Source of the DNA: Insolitispirillum peregrinum
Lineage (GTDB): Bacteria; Pseudomonadota; Alphaproteobacteria; Rhodospirillales; Rhodospirillaceae
Direction: 5' to 3' (one strand)
Length of the DNA: 47,424 nucleotides
NCBI RefSeq assembly: GCF_042665255.1
Contig: NZ_JBHTCD010000034.1
Shown: positions 32,714 through 41,606 of the stretch, piece after piece
Numbering within the stretch: position 1 is the stretch's first letter
Layout of the letters: every line of letters begins with the position of its first letter
Translations under genes and position numbers: made by a program
The notes under the pieces: generated by a model
Database searches by the model: none
Told to the model about the DNA's origin: nothing
What the model saw: only the letters and a program-made list of their open reading frames with translations

Positions 32714-34191
32714 CGGATCAAGCCGATCAGCGCCTGACGGTCGGCGGCAGACAGCCCGCCAATCAGCAGGAAAACACCAAAGTACAGCACGATGGCCGCG
32801 CCGATATGCAAGGCCACCAGTCCAGCCTGCGTCGGCCCAAGGGAGCCCGGCGCGTAGCCGAACGCAAACAGCCCGCCCCCCATCACCCCAGCCGCCAGCA
32901 GGGATCGCAGCAGGCTTGGCCAGCGAAAGGTCATCCGCAGGTGTGGGCGAACCTTGTGCAGGGCATATGAAAAAGACAACCCATAGGCCACCACTGAAAC
33001 CGCCGCCGGGACGGTAACATCGGGATAAAATGGCAACAGCGCCGCATTCAGGCCCAGATTGCCAATCACTGCAATCACGTTGGCGGTCAGGATGACCGAT
33101 GTCTGGCGCGTCACAAAGGCGACGCCTGACAGCAGGATGACGATCCCGTAAAACAGCATGCCAGCAGAAATCAGGGCCACGGCCCAGCGCCCGGCCAGAG
33201 CCATTGCCGGGGTGGTCAGCAAGGCCACCACCGATGGTCCGGCCATCAGGGCGCCCACGACAAAGGGAATGGCGAGCACCAGAAACAGCCGCAAGGACTG
33301 GGAAACAAGCTCTTCGGCCTCGTGGTGTTTCCCCTCATCCCACAGGCGACACAGGGGCGGCGGCAGGACGGTTGCCAACACTTTGGGGAAGAACGCCAGC
33401 AGCCCGGCCAGAGCATAGGAGGACTGATACTGACCAACCGCGGCCATGCTGAGGAACAGGCCGACCAGATAGCGGTCGCCAAACGCAACCAGAAAATCGA
33501 CAATGAACTCACCGGTCAACGGCAGCCCAAGCCGGGCATCGGCCCGGAACTGTGGCCAGTCAAAACGCGGGATGCACAGACCGGTTTCACGGAACACGCC
33601 AAAAACAAGCGTCGGGAAGGACAACGCCAGCAGGGAACCGCCTTGCAACAACAACAGCATGTCGAGGTCAAGCCCCTGCCCCCAGAACACCAGCGCAACG
33701 GCAGCCCCGATGTGGACATAAATCTGGCCGATGGTCAGCAGGTTATAGATGCCAAAACGGGTGGTGTAGCGATAATAGGTGGTCGCATAGTCATGGACCA
33801 TCAGGCCAAACAGCCACAGGACCAGATACGCGGGAGAAAAGGGCATGCTTTCTCCCATCAGGCCAAACAGGGCTGGCCCACCGGCATAGAGCAACACGGC
33901 CAGCACCGACACGGAGACCAGCCGAAAGGCCAGTGCCGGCATCATCAGGTCACGGCGTTGCCGGGCGCTGTCCGTCGCTGGCAGGCTGCGGCGATAGGTG
34001 TAATCGGTGCCAAACGCCGAGATTCCCCCGGCAAACACCACAATCGATGACAGCAGGACATAGCTGCCAAAGACCGATTCACCGGCTGTCTTGACGATGA
34101 TCGGCATGATGATCAGGCCTCGGAGGCTCACCAGAAGCTGGGTAAGCCCGCCAAACAGGATCTGCTTGGCAACGGACCGGCCAACGGACAT
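32692..34191 (-). CDS. Polysaccharide flippase / Wzx-like membrane protein
   Basis: A 499-residue polytopic membrane protein of the MATE/MOP exporter superfamily (polysaccharide biosynthesis type). About 12-14 hydrophobic helices are spaced along the whole length, beginning SVGRSVAKQILFGGLTQLLVSLRGLIIMPIIVKTAGESVFG, the conserved first segment of Wzx/RfbX-type flippases. The C-terminus ends shortly after a last helix (LYFGVFLLIGGLSAADRQ). It should move undecaprenyl-linked oligosaccharide across the inner membrane, and could serve the sugar cluster at 4.5-11 kb, though it lies 21 kb away. ATG at 34191 (MSVGRSVAKQ) is preferred over one at 34275. It overlaps the GST gene tail to tail by 22 bp. 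Confidence 0.8.
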   Translation of the reverse strand: MSVGRSVAKQILFGGLTQLLVSLRGLIIMPIIVKTAGESVFGSYVLLSSIVVFAGGISAFGTDYTYRRSLPATDSARQRRDLMMPALAFRLVSVSVLAVLLYAGGPALFGLMGESMPFSPAYLVLWLFGLMVHDYATTYYRYTTRFGIYNLLTIGQIYVHIGAAVALVFWGQGLDLDMLLLLQGGSLLALSFPTLVFGVFRETGLCIPRFDWPQFRADARLGLPLTGEFIVDFLVAFGDRYLVGLFLSMAAVGQYQSSYALAGLLAFFPKVLATVLPPPLCRLWDEGKHHEAEELVSQSLRLFLVLAIPFVVGALMAGPSVVALLTTPAMALAGRWAVALISAGMLFYGIVILLSGVAFVTRQTSVILTANVIAVIGNLGLNAALLPFYPDVTVPAAVSVVAYGLSFSYALHKVRPHLRMTFRWPSLLRSLLAAGVMGGGLFAFGYAPGSLGPTQAGLVALHIGAAIVLYFGVFLLIGGLSAADRQALIGLIRQKSRSA

Positions 34192-34636
34192 CGGAGATAC
34201 TCCGCATGCGGTGGATTGAAGGTTTTGCAGGGCAGTCCATAGCACGGCCCGCGCGGCTGGAACAGTGGACAGCAACCCCGGCAGGGTGACGAGCCGGAAA
34301 ACATCATAAATCCGTGTTTCCCTCGCAGTTTTTTTTTGTTTACAGTGAGAGGCATCCTCTTACTGCCAGCAGAGCCCTTTGTGCCTGACGACGACGCATC
34401 GGACCCCGAGCCTCCACCAGACCATCCCCGGCGGATCGCCAGCTCTGCCCGTCCACCGTTTGTGGACTCGTTTCAAAGCTGTCGGCATGGTCCGACCGGC
34501 TGGTGTTGTCCGTCGCCGTCACGTTTCCCTGTCATCCCTGTTCTGGCCCTCCCTTTCTGCCATCCCGTTTCTGCCGTCCCTGTGACCGGCAGGGCGCGAT
34601 GGCGCTTGCTTTAACTTCTGGAGCCCTCCCCTCATT
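34192..34636. other. Intergenic region between the flippase and the CorC-type gene
   Basis: 445 bp with an A/T tract (TTTTTTTTTG near 34328-34337) in the probable divergent promoter zone. I find no gene, RNA or repeat of the families seen elsewhere in the window. Confidence 0.35.
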
Positions 34637-35938
34637 ATGTCCTTCCTGTTCGAGATTGCGGTCATTGTGGTGCTGGTCGTGTTGAACGGCTGGTTCGCCA
34701 TGTCCGAACTGGCCATCGTTTCGTCCCGAAGGGCCAGACTGGCGGCACGAGCGGCAGAAGGCAGCAAGGGGGCGCAAACGGCTTTGGCGCTGGCGGAAAA
34801 TCCGGCCCGCTTCCTGTCTTCGGTGCAGATCGGCATCACGCTGGTCGGCATTCTGGCCGGAGCCTATTCCGGGGCCACGCTGACCGATAAATTCAGCCTG
34901 TGGATCGCACAGACCCTGCCGTCTCTGGCCGGGGCAGCCCCCATCCTCAGCATGGCGGTGGTGGTCGGGGCGATTACCTATGCGTCGTTGATTGTCGGTG
35001 AACTGGTGCCCAAGCATATTGCCCTGTCCAACCCGGAAGGAGTGGCGGCGATGGTGGCCCGTCCGATGGCCTTCATTGCCCGGCTGGCAGCGCCCGTGGT
35101 GTGGGTGCTGGAGCATTCCAGTCACCTGGCCTTGAAGCTGTTGGGGGTGAAGAAGTCCGCCGAGCAGACGGTAACCGAAGAAGAGGTCAAGGCGATGATT
35201 GCCGAAGGCACCGAAAGCGGGGTGTTCGAGCCGCAGGAAAAAGAGCTTTTGGCCGGAGTAATGCGCTTTGGGGATCGCCGTATCCGCGCCATCATGACCC
35301 CGCGCAGTGACGTGGTGTGGATTGATCTGGCGTGGTCGACAGAGAAAATGATCCAGCGGATGCGGGAATGTCCGCATTCGCGCTTTCCGGTCTGTCAGGG
35401 CGACCCGAACGAGGTGGTCGGGGTGATTCAGTCCAAAGACCTGCTGAACAGTTTTCTGGACGGTCAGCCGCTTGACATTGCCGCGCGGGTCAAGCCGCTG
35501 GATGTGGTCCACGACAATGCTCCGGCGCTGTTCGTGCTGGAACTTCTCAAGCGGTCCCCGATCCACATGGCGCTGGTGGTTGATGAATACGGCAGCGTCG
35601 AAGGCATTGTGACCGCAGCCGATATCCTGTCGACCATTGTCGGCAGCCTGTCCGAACACGGTGAGGATTATGATGGCGCGATCATTCAGCGCGAGGATGG
35701 CTCGTGGCTGATTGACGGCGATGTGGCGGTGGACGAAGCCGCCGACAAGACCGGTTGCCGCGCCCTGCTCAGCGACGGCGGCGAGTACAGCACCGTCGCC
35801 GGGTTTATTCTGTCAAAATCCCGCAGTATTCCGACCGCTGGCGAGCATTTCCTGTGGGATGGCTGGCGGTTTGAAGTGCTGGACATGGACGGACGCCGGA
35901 TCGACAAGATCCTGATTTCCAGACCCGCTGCCGGGTAA
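34637..35938 (+). CDS. Hemolysin-family protein (DUF21 / CBS pair / CorC_HlyC)
   Basis: A 433-residue inner-membrane protein. The N-terminal DUF21 domain has four hydrophobic segments, beginning FLFEIAVIVVLVVLNGWFAMSELAIVSSR. It is followed by a CBS pair (RAIMTPRSDVVWIDLAWSTEKMIQRMRECPHSRFPVCQG; PIHMALVVDEYGSVEGIVTAADILSTIVG) and the C-terminal CorC_HlyC transporter-associated domain (GSWLIDGDVAVDEAADKTG). Proteins of this build, once called hemolysins, are linked to Mg2+/Co2+ efflux or cation homeostasis. The ATG at 34637 starts right at the first helix. It appears monocistronic. The domain assignment is firm; the ion is not known. Confidence 0.9.
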   Translation: MSFLFEIAVIVVLVVLNGWFAMSELAIVSSRRARLAARAAEGSKGAQTALALAENPARFLSSVQIGITLVGILAGAYSGATLTDKFSLWIAQTLPSLAGAAPILSMAVVVGAITYASLIVGELVPKHIALSNPEGVAAMVARPMAFIARLAAPVVWVLEHSSHLALKLLGVKKSAEQTVTEEEVKAMIAEGTESGVFEPQEKELLAGVMRFGDRRIRAIMTPRSDVVWIDLAWSTEKMIQRMRECPHSRFPVCQGDPNEVVGVIQSKDLLNSFLDGQPLDIAARVKPLDVVHDNAPALFVLELLKRSPIHMALVVDEYGSVEGIVTAADILSTIVGSLSEHGEDYDGAIIQREDGSWLIDGDVAVDEAADKTGCRALLSDGGEYSTVAGFILSKSRSIPTAGEHFLWDGWRFEVLDMDGRRIDKILISRPAAG

Positions 35939-35965
35939 TCAGGGTCGCGTCCGAAAGGTGGAACA

Positions 35966-36115
35966 CCACAGTACACGACAGTTGGTGGGATCAGTGCGGG
36001 CTACCGCCCGAACCCGTTTGGTGGCGATGCCCCCAAGCCCCCATTTTTCTTTTGTTATCAAAGGAACGGGGTCCGGGGCCTCAAGGCCCCGGCGAGGTTT
36101 GGAGCAGCGCTCCAT
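35966..36115 (-). repeat. Dispersed ~150-bp repeat, family R1, copy 2 (inverted)
   Basis: Read on the minus strand it starts ATGGAGCGCTGCTCCA, continues with CCGGGGCCTTGAGGCCCCGG and ends TGTCGTGTACTGTGG, like 44919-45068. It lies 28 bp after the CorC-type gene. Confidence 0.8.
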
Positions 36116-36165
36116 GATCGTTCTGTTTTCTGTCGTGTACCGTGACCTGACGCAGGCACGCTGGT

Positions 36166-36230
36166 CTAACCTTCTGTTCTGTCGCATTGTTTTTGCGAAA
36201 ACCGGTTCCCACTTTTCGCACAACGCTCTA
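36166..36230. repeat. Palindromic repeat, family R2, copy 2
   Basis: Nearly identical to 23891-23949 (GTCGCATTGTTTTTGCGAAA, then ACCGGTTCCCACTTTTCGCA). It ends 6 bp before the stop codon of the MFS gene, so in both cases the element lies at the 3' end of a minus-strand gene. Confidence 0.8.
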
Positions 36231-36235
36231 AAAGA

Positions 36236-37426
36236 TCATGCTCCTTCGCTCGCAGTAACCCGGCGTTCCTGCATCTGGGTGGCGACCAGACAGGCCATGC
36301 CCACCATCATCGCGGCTGCCGCAATCAGCAGGCTGCCGCGATAGCTGCCGCTTTCGCGGGCGATGTATCCGGCAATGGCTGGTGCCAGTACCTGTGCGAC
36401 CCCGTAACTGAGGGTCAGGCGGGCCATCGCCTTGGCCGGGTTGAGGGGGAAATAACGCCCGATCAAAGCCAGTGTCAGGCTGACGATGCCGACAAAGGTT
36501 CCGCCATAAAGAACGGCACTCAGAATGTTCAGGGTGGCGCCATCATTGAGGGCGGGCAACAGGATCGAGACGATTTGGGTGGCATAGGCCAGCAGCAACG
36601 CCCGGGCATGCCCCCAGCGATGGGCGGCAGCATCCCACAGAAAGCTTGATGGCAGGGCGGCAAGGCCGACGATCATCCACACCCAGGTTCCCTGCCCGGC
36701 CAGCACCGGCAGCTTTTCGACGATGGCAACAATGAAGGTGGCGCTGATCACATAGCCAAAACCGGCGCAGAAATAGGCCGCCATCAGCCACAGCATCCAG
36801 CGTTGTCCGGGATGGCGCGGGGCGGTGAGCAGGGTTTGCTGATGGATACTGGCCGGGGCGGGCATCCACAGCCAGGCGGGCAGAAAGAACACCAGACCAA
36901 GCCCCCCCAGCAGCAGCCATTGCTGATCCCACGATACACCCCGGCTCATGGCCTCGACGGCCAGCCCGGAAATGGCCACCCCCAGCCCCAGCCCGGTGAA
37001 GTGCAGCCCCAGTTGTGGGCGGAAACCGTGGCGAAGCAGCCAGTTCAGCACCAGCCCCGAGGCCAGCAGCAGCCCGGCGGTGCTCGACAGCCCGGCAACA
37101 AAGCGCAGCATGGCCCAGATCACCGGGTCTTGCGTCAACCCCATCGCGCCGGTGGTCAGGACGGCGGCCACCAGCCACAGGCGGTAGAGGTGATATTTGT
37201 GGCTCAGGTTGCCGACCGAGGCGGCAATCAACGCCCCCAGCATGTAACCGCCATAGTTGACGGTTGCCAGCCAGCCGCCCGCCATTGCACTCAGGCCAGC
37301 GTCTGCGCGCATGATCGGCAGCATCGGGGTGTAAGCAAAGCGGGCCAGTCCGACACTGAGCACCAGTGCGGCGATACCAGCCAGAATAACCCGCCAGCGT
37401 GATGCGGCGGCATCGGGGGATGACAT
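36236..37426 (-). CDS. YbfB/YjiJ-family MFS transporter
   Basis: A 396-residue inner-membrane transporter of the major facilitator superfamily with about 12 helices. It has the YbfB/YjiJ pattern VGLARFAYTPMLPIMRADAGLSAMAGGWLATVNYGGYMLGAL (about 22-63) and LRFVAGLSSTAGLLLASGLVLNWL. The ATG at 37426 (MSSPDAAASRW) follows GGGAGG by seven bases and decides the start over 37447. It is divergent from an AraC-type regulator gene with 129 bp between, the arrangement of a drug or metabolite exporter controlled by its neighbour, as for NimT/NimR in E. coli. The substrate is unknown. Confidence 0.88.
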   Translation of the reverse strand: MSSPDAAASRWRVILAGIAALVLSVGLARFAYTPMLPIMRADAGLSAMAGGWLATVNYGGYMLGALIAASVGNLSHKYHLYRLWLVAAVLTTGAMGLTQDPVIWAMLRFVAGLSSTAGLLLASGLVLNWLLRHGFRPQLGLHFTGLGLGVAISGLAVEAMSRGVSWDQQWLLLGGLGLVFFLPAWLWMPAPASIHQQTLLTAPRHPGQRWMLWLMAAYFCAGFGYVISATFIVAIVEKLPVLAGQGTWVWMIVGLAALPSSFLWDAAAHRWGHARALLLAYATQIVSILLPALNDGATLNILSAVLYGGTFVGIVSLTLALIGRYFPLNPAKAMARLTLSYGVAQVLAPAIAGYIARESGSYRGSLLIAAAAMMVGMACLVATQMQERRVTASEGA

Positions 37427-37555
37427 GACGGAACCTCCCAACATCATCTTGTTTGTTGGGATCAGTCTAACAGGGGGTCTGCTTGCCGACTGTCGACAGG
37501 ATGACTATTTATAGTGATGAAACGACAAAAGTGACCGTCAGTCCGTGAGAGAGCG

Positions 37556-38341
37556 ATGCCCCTGAATTCTTCCTGGACCACCGTTACGGTTCCGGCCCTC
37601 GACCATTTGCCGCGCCCGCTGTCCCTGCGATCCCAGACCCTGCCGCGTCACCATGTCTTTCCGTTGCATCAGCACCGATGGAACCAGTTCGTCTATGCCA
37701 CCTCTGGCACCCTGCTGGTGGAGGTGGATACGGTGTGGCATGTGATCACCCCGGAACAGGCGATCTGGGTTCCAACCGGCATGATGCACAGTACCGGCGC
37801 CTTGCAGGATGCCGCCTTTCGCAACCTGTATGTTGCCGATCAGGTGGCAGATGGCTTGCCAACCCGTCCGATGGTGTTTGCCGTTTCACCGTTATTGCGG
37901 GAATTGATCGTCGAGCTGGTCCAAAGCCAGAGCCGCCCCGAACCCGAGCCTTTCTTTGACCGGCTGGATGCGGTGATTCTGGATCAGCTTCAACGATTGC
38001 AGCAACAGGACTTTGCGTTGCCCTGGCCGCACAGTCGCCCGCTGCGGCAGATGTGCGAGGCGCTGTATCAGGCCCCGGATGACCCGCGCCCGGTCGAGGT
38101 CTGGGGGCGACAGATTGGCCTGTCGGCACGGACCATCACTCGCCGTTTCGAGCAGGAGGTGGGCATTTCCCTCCGCCGCTGGCGGCAGCGGCTGCGGTTG
38201 TTCCGGGCGCTGGAGTGGCTGGGCGAAGGCCGCAGCATCACCCGCATTGCCCTTGATCTGGGCTATGCCTCGCCGTCGGCCTTTATCTACATGTTCCGGC
38301 AGGAAATGGGGATCAGCCCGAAAGCGTTCGCCTCGGGCTGA
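37556..38341 (+). CDS. AraC-family transcriptional regulator with cupin N-domain
   Basis: A 261-residue regulator. The N-terminal AraC-type cupin has HHVFPLHQHRWNQFVYATSGTLLVEVD and WVPTGMMHSTGA, and the C-terminal double HTH (about 165-255) contains VWGRQIGLSARTITRRFEQEVGISLRRWRQRLRL and GYASPSAFIYMFRQEMGISPKAF, the standard AraC signature. The histidines of the cupin suggest metal or small-molecule sensing. It is divergent from the MFS exporter, which it most likely controls, as NimR controls NimT in E. coli. Confidence 0.92.
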   Translation: MPLNSSWTTVTVPALDHLPRPLSLRSQTLPRHHVFPLHQHRWNQFVYATSGTLLVEVDTVWHVITPEQAIWVPTGMMHSTGALQDAAFRNLYVADQVADGLPTRPMVFAVSPLLRELIVELVQSQSRPEPEPFFDRLDAVILDQLQRLQQQDFALPWPHSRPLRQMCEALYQAPDDPRPVEVWGRQIGLSARTITRRFEQEVGISLRRWRQRLRLFRALEWLGEGRSITRIALDLGYASPSAFIYMFRQEMGISPKAFASG

Positions 38342-38431
38342 TGGGGAATGTGCAGGGGATGTGGCCTGCGCCCCCTCCAGGCTGCACCTTGTCAGAGCAA
38401 AAGGGTGCATGCTGGTCTTGCTGCAAGAACC

Positions 38432-38515
38432 TCGATAAAACCGGGGTAGTCTACAAGGGTCCGCCGAAAAGGCTGATGGCGGTCATGGCATCATGGTGAG
38501 TTTCAAGAGGGATTT
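38432..38515 (+). promoter_or_regulatory. Conserved upstream block of the Sel1 genes (promoter and ribosome site)
   Basis: An 84-85-bp leader from TCGATAAAACCGGGGTAGTC to the ATG is repeated before all five copies (38432, 39462, 40492, 41522, 42551). It differs at a handful of positions and ends in CAAGAGGGA as ribosome site. Such conservation suggests each gene carries its own promoter, but no clear -35/-10 pair was found. Confidence 0.5.
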
Positions 38516-39163
38516 ATGACCCGTTCCATCCTCCTCGGCGTCTTTCTGTGTGGCGTGCTGGGTCTTTTCGCCGGGCTTGGCTCGGCTGAAACGACCTCTG
38601 CCACACAAACACCCGTTTCGATCGAAGAACGCCTGGCGCAGGCAAATAAGGATTACGATCTCACTTTTCGGGGGCTGTCGCCCGATGGTTTCGAGCCTGT
38701 GTTCGCGCAATTTCTGGCGTTGGCGCAAGAGGGCAACGCTGAAGCTCAGGAAACCGTTGGCCGGATGTACATTACTCAACAGGGTGTCGCATTTGATCAC
38801 TGCGAAGCGACTTATTGGTGGGACAAGGCCGCGCGGGCCGGACGAGCGGGGGCACAAGCTCGGCTGGGGTATAGCTACTGGGGTGGTGATGGGGTGATCC
38901 GGGATTTTGATCTTGCGTATCTATGGCTGATGACTGCGGCAAAAAACGGTGATGTTAATGCAAAGAAAAGGGCCAAATCTACAGCAAAATCAGAGATAGC
39001 TGATGAGCAAAGGGTTTTCGACCTTGATATGAAATTAAACAAGTGGAAGGCTGAAGGTCAGGATCCAGCAATAATTATAAGAGTTCCAAAAATTTTTGCA
39101 TTGAAATTAATATTGGCTATAGCAGGATTAACCCCCTGCCACATGGGCTATGATGAGATCTAA
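38516..39163 (+). CDS. Secreted Sel1-repeat protein, copy 1 (type A tail)
   Basis: A 215-residue protein. An N-terminal signal peptide (TRSILLGVFLCGVLGLFAGLGSA, cleavage after Ala24; no lipobox) predicts export to the periplasm. Two Sel1-type helical repeats lie at about 74-145: AQETVGRMYITQQGVAFDHCEATYWWDKAARAG and AQARLGYSYWGGDGVIRDFDLAYLWLMTAAKNGD. A conserved C-terminal tail follows (AGLTPCHMGYDEI) with one Cys. Sel1 proteins act as scaffolds, and in some secretion systems as immunity proteins. The function here is unknown. The N-terminal 70 residues are nearly the same in all five copies; the repeats and the tail vary. Confidence 0.85.
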   Translation: MTRSILLGVFLCGVLGLFAGLGSAETTSATQTPVSIEERLAQANKDYDLTFRGLSPDGFEPVFAQFLALAQEGNAEAQETVGRMYITQQGVAFDHCEATYWWDKAARAGRAGAQARLGYSYWGGDGVIRDFDLAYLWLMTAAKNGDVNAKKRAKSTAKSEIADEQRVFDLDMKLNKWKAEGQDPAIIIRVPKIFALKLILAIAGLTPCHMGYDEI

Positions 39164-39213
39164 GTTCCATAAATTACAAGATGAAGCGTGCATTGAGGGA
39201 TCCTTTCTTCCTG

Positions 39214-39434
39214 GGCGACGCCGATCGCGAGCGCGACGGGGGACCCGAGGAACACCGCCACGATCCCTGCGCCGCTTATGCCGATGTTGATGGCGTCCTC
39301 TCCATCAGACCCTGCATTCTTTCCTCTCTCCAATTCAGACGAACTCCAGAGAGCCAAATGCCTTGATGGATCACCCTGATAGGGCTCTGCCATCACGAAT
39401 GGCGAGGGCACTTTCCATCGCAGGACCAGCAAGA
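39214..39434 (-). pseudogene. Decayed 3' fragment of the convergent 462-residue gene, fragment 1
   Basis: On the minus strand it reads LAGPAMESALAIRDG (like residues 321-335 of the full protein) and, after a deletion of about 30 codons and a frame change, ALWSSSELERGKNAGSDGEDAINIGISGAG (like residues 378-408). It ends at residue about 425, joined to the sequence that follows the Sel1 genes. It has no start or proper end. It lies behind Sel1 copy 1, so the tandem unit carried part of the partner gene with it. Confidence 0.8.
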
Positions 39435-39546
39435 AACAAGCACTGATATTACTGCACGCATGTCGATAAAACCGGGGTAGTCTACAAGGGTCCGCCGAAA
39501 AAGCTGACGGCTGTCATGGCACCATGATGAGTTTCAAGAGGGAGTT

Positions 39547-40194
39547 ATGACCCGTTCCATCCTCCTCGGCGTCTTTCTGTGTGGCGTGCTGGGTATTTTC
39601 GCCGGGCTTGGCTCGGCTGAAACGACCTCTGCCACACAAACACCCGTTTCGATCGAAGAACGCCTGGCACAGGCGAAGAAGGATCGCGACCTCGCTCTTC
39701 GGGGGCTGTCGCCCGATGGTTTCGAGCCTGTGTTCGCGCAGTTTCTGGCGTTGGCGCAAGAGGGCAACGCCGAAGCTCAGGAAATTGTTGGCTGGATGTA
39801 CACCCGTCAGCTGGGTGTTGCATTTGATCGCTGCGAGGCGACCTATTGGCGGGACAAAGCCGCGCGGGCCGGGTGGACGGAAGCGCAGGCCCGGATGGGG
39901 TATAACTATTGGAATGGCAACGGGGTGATCCGGGATTTTGATCTTGCGTATCTATGGCTGATGACTGCGGCAAAAAATGGTGATGCTGATGCAAAGAAAA
40001 GGGCTAAATCTATAGCAAAATCAGATATAGATGATGAACAAAGAGTATTTGATCTTGATATGAAGCTTCACAAATGGCGGGCTGAGGATCAGCCTCCGGC
40101 AATAATTATAAGAGTTCCAAAAATTTTCTCATTAAAAATGCTATCAATTATAGCAGGACTGACTCCATGCCATATGGGATATGATGAATTTTGA
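39547..40194 (+). CDS. Secreted Sel1-repeat protein, copy 2 (type B tail)
   Basis: A 215-residue paralogue with the same signal peptide. Distinct changes are AKKDRDLALRG for ANKDYDLTFRG, TRQLGVAFDRCEATYWRDKAARAGWTEA for the first repeat, and NYWNGNGV in the second. The tail is type B: PKIFSLKMLSIIAGLTPCHMGYDEF. It is the most divergent copy in the first repeat. It is followed by a type B downstream region that contains an R1 repeat. Confidence 0.85.
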   Translation: MTRSILLGVFLCGVLGIFAGLGSAETTSATQTPVSIEERLAQAKKDRDLALRGLSPDGFEPVFAQFLALAQEGNAEAQEIVGWMYTRQLGVAFDRCEATYWRDKAARAGWTEAQARMGYNYWNGNGVIRDFDLAYLWLMTAAKNGDADAKKRAKSIAKSDIDDEQRVFDLDMKLHKWRAEDQPPAIIIRVPKIFSLKMLSIIAGLTPCHMGYDEF

Positions 40195-40282
40195 TTTTCA
40201 AAGGTAATGTGATGATGTCTTTATTGAAATAATTTTACATGTTGATATCTCTTTCAGTACACGGCAACAAGAAAACAGAGTC

Positions 40283-40447
40283 ATGGAGCGCCGCTCGATA
40301 CCTCGCTGGGGTCCTAGACCCCATTCCGTTGAATTCAAATAGAAAGTGGGGGATGGGGCATTGGCCCCAAGTGAGCGTTCGAGGCCAATGCTCCGGGTAG
40401 GCTCAGGCGATAGCCCGCTCTTGTTCTTCAACTATCTTCTACTGTGG
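40283..40447 (+). repeat. Dispersed repeat, family R1, copy 3 (diverged, inside the tandem unit)
   Basis: Starts ATGGAGCGCCGCTCGATACC, with GGGGTCCTAGACCCC as its first palindrome and an extra 15 bp before TACTGTGG. It lies behind Sel1 copy 2. Confidence 0.75.
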
Positions 40448-40575
40448 CCCCTCTCCCTTTCCGAGCCAGAAACAGGATCTTGCCTGAAACGTCGATAAAA
40501 CCGGGGTAGTCTACAAGGGTCCGCCGAAAAGGCTGACGGCTGTCATGGCACCATGATGAGTTTCAAGAGGGATTT

Positions 40576-41223
40576 ATGACCCGTTCCATCCTCCTCGGCG
40601 TCTTTCTGTGCGGCGTGCTGGGTATTCTCGCCGGGCTTGGCTCGGCTGAAACGACCTCTGCCACACAAACACCCGTTTCGATCGAAGAACGCCTGGCGCA
40701 GGCGAATAAGGATTACGATCTCGCTTTTCGGGGGCTGTCGCCCGATGGTTTCAAGCCTGTGTTCGCGCAATTTCTGGCGTTGGCGCAAGAGGGCAACGCC
40801 GAAGCTCAGGAGACCGTTGGCACCATGTACATCTATCAGCAGGGTGTCGCATTTGATCGCTGTGAGGCGGCCTATTGGTGGGACAAAGCCGCGCGGGCCG
40901 GGCGGACAGAAGCGCAGGCCCAGATGGGATATAAACACTGGAATGGTAGCGGGGTGATTCGGGACTTTGATCTTGCCTATCTATGGCTGATGACCGCAGC
41001 AAAAAACGGCAATACTGATGCAAAGAAAATGGCCAAGTCTATAGCAAAATCAGATATAGCTAATGAACAAAGGGTATTTGATCTTGATATGAAGCTTCAC
41101 AAGTGGCGCGCTGAAGATCAGCCTCCGGCAATAATCGTAAGAGCTCCAAAAATTTTTGCATTGAAATTAATATTAGGTATAGCAGGATTAACCCCATGCC
41201 ACATGGGCTATGATGAGATCTAA
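40576..41223 (+). CDS. Secreted Sel1-repeat protein, copy 3 (type A tail)
   Basis: A 215-residue paralogue, signal peptide and N-terminal region as in copy 1. The first repeat reads TMYIYQQGVAFDRCEAAYWWDKAARAGRTEAQAQMGYKHWNGSG, and the tail is type A (KIFALKLILGIAGLTPCHMGYDEI). The middle resembles copy 4 (RTEAQAxMG) while the tail is that of copies 1 and 5, which indicates recombination between copies. Confidence 0.85.
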   Translation: MTRSILLGVFLCGVLGILAGLGSAETTSATQTPVSIEERLAQANKDYDLAFRGLSPDGFKPVFAQFLALAQEGNAEAQETVGTMYIYQQGVAFDRCEAAYWWDKAARAGRTEAQAQMGYKHWNGSGVIRDFDLAYLWLMTAAKNGNTDAKKMAKSIAKSDIANEQRVFDLDMKLHKWRAEDQPPAIIVRAPKIFALKLILGIAGLTPCHMGYDEI

Positions 41224-41273
41224 GTTCCATAAATTACAAGATGAAGCGTGCATTGAGGGATCCTTTCTTCCTG

Positions 41274-41494
41274 GGCGATGCCGATCGCGAGGGCGGCGGG
41301 GGACCCGAGGAACACCGCCACGATCCCTGCGCCGCTTATGCCGATGTTGATGGCGTCCTCTCCATCAGACCCTGCATTCTTTCCTCTCTCCAATTCAGAC
41401 GAACTCCAGAGAGCCAAATGCCTTGATGGATCACCCTGATAGGGCTCTGCCATCACGAATGGCGAGGGCACTTTCCATCGCAGGACCAGCAAGA
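41274..41494 (-). pseudogene. Decayed 3' fragment of the convergent 462-residue gene, fragment 2
   Basis: Copy of the fragment at 39214 from the second duplication unit, with the same internal deletion and the same junction. It differs at a few bases (GSPAALAIGIAQEE against GSPVALAIGVAQEE). Confidence 0.8.
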
Positions 41495-41606
41495 AACAAG
41501 TACTGATATTACTGCACGCATGTCGATAAAACCGGGGTAGTCTACAAGGGTCCGCCGAAAAGGCTGATGGCGGTCATGGCATCATGGTGAGTTTCAAGAG
41601 GGATTT

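Larger units (their letters stand above)
38432..40491 (+). repeat. 2.06-kb tandem duplication unit 1 (Sel1 copies 1 and 2)
   Basis: The unit carries Sel1 copy 1 (type A), a fragment of the convergent 462-residue gene, Sel1 copy 2 (type B) and an R1 repeat. The next unit starts at 40492; gene starts 38516 and 40576 are 2060 bp apart, and 39547 and 41607 also 2060 bp. Confidence 0.85.
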
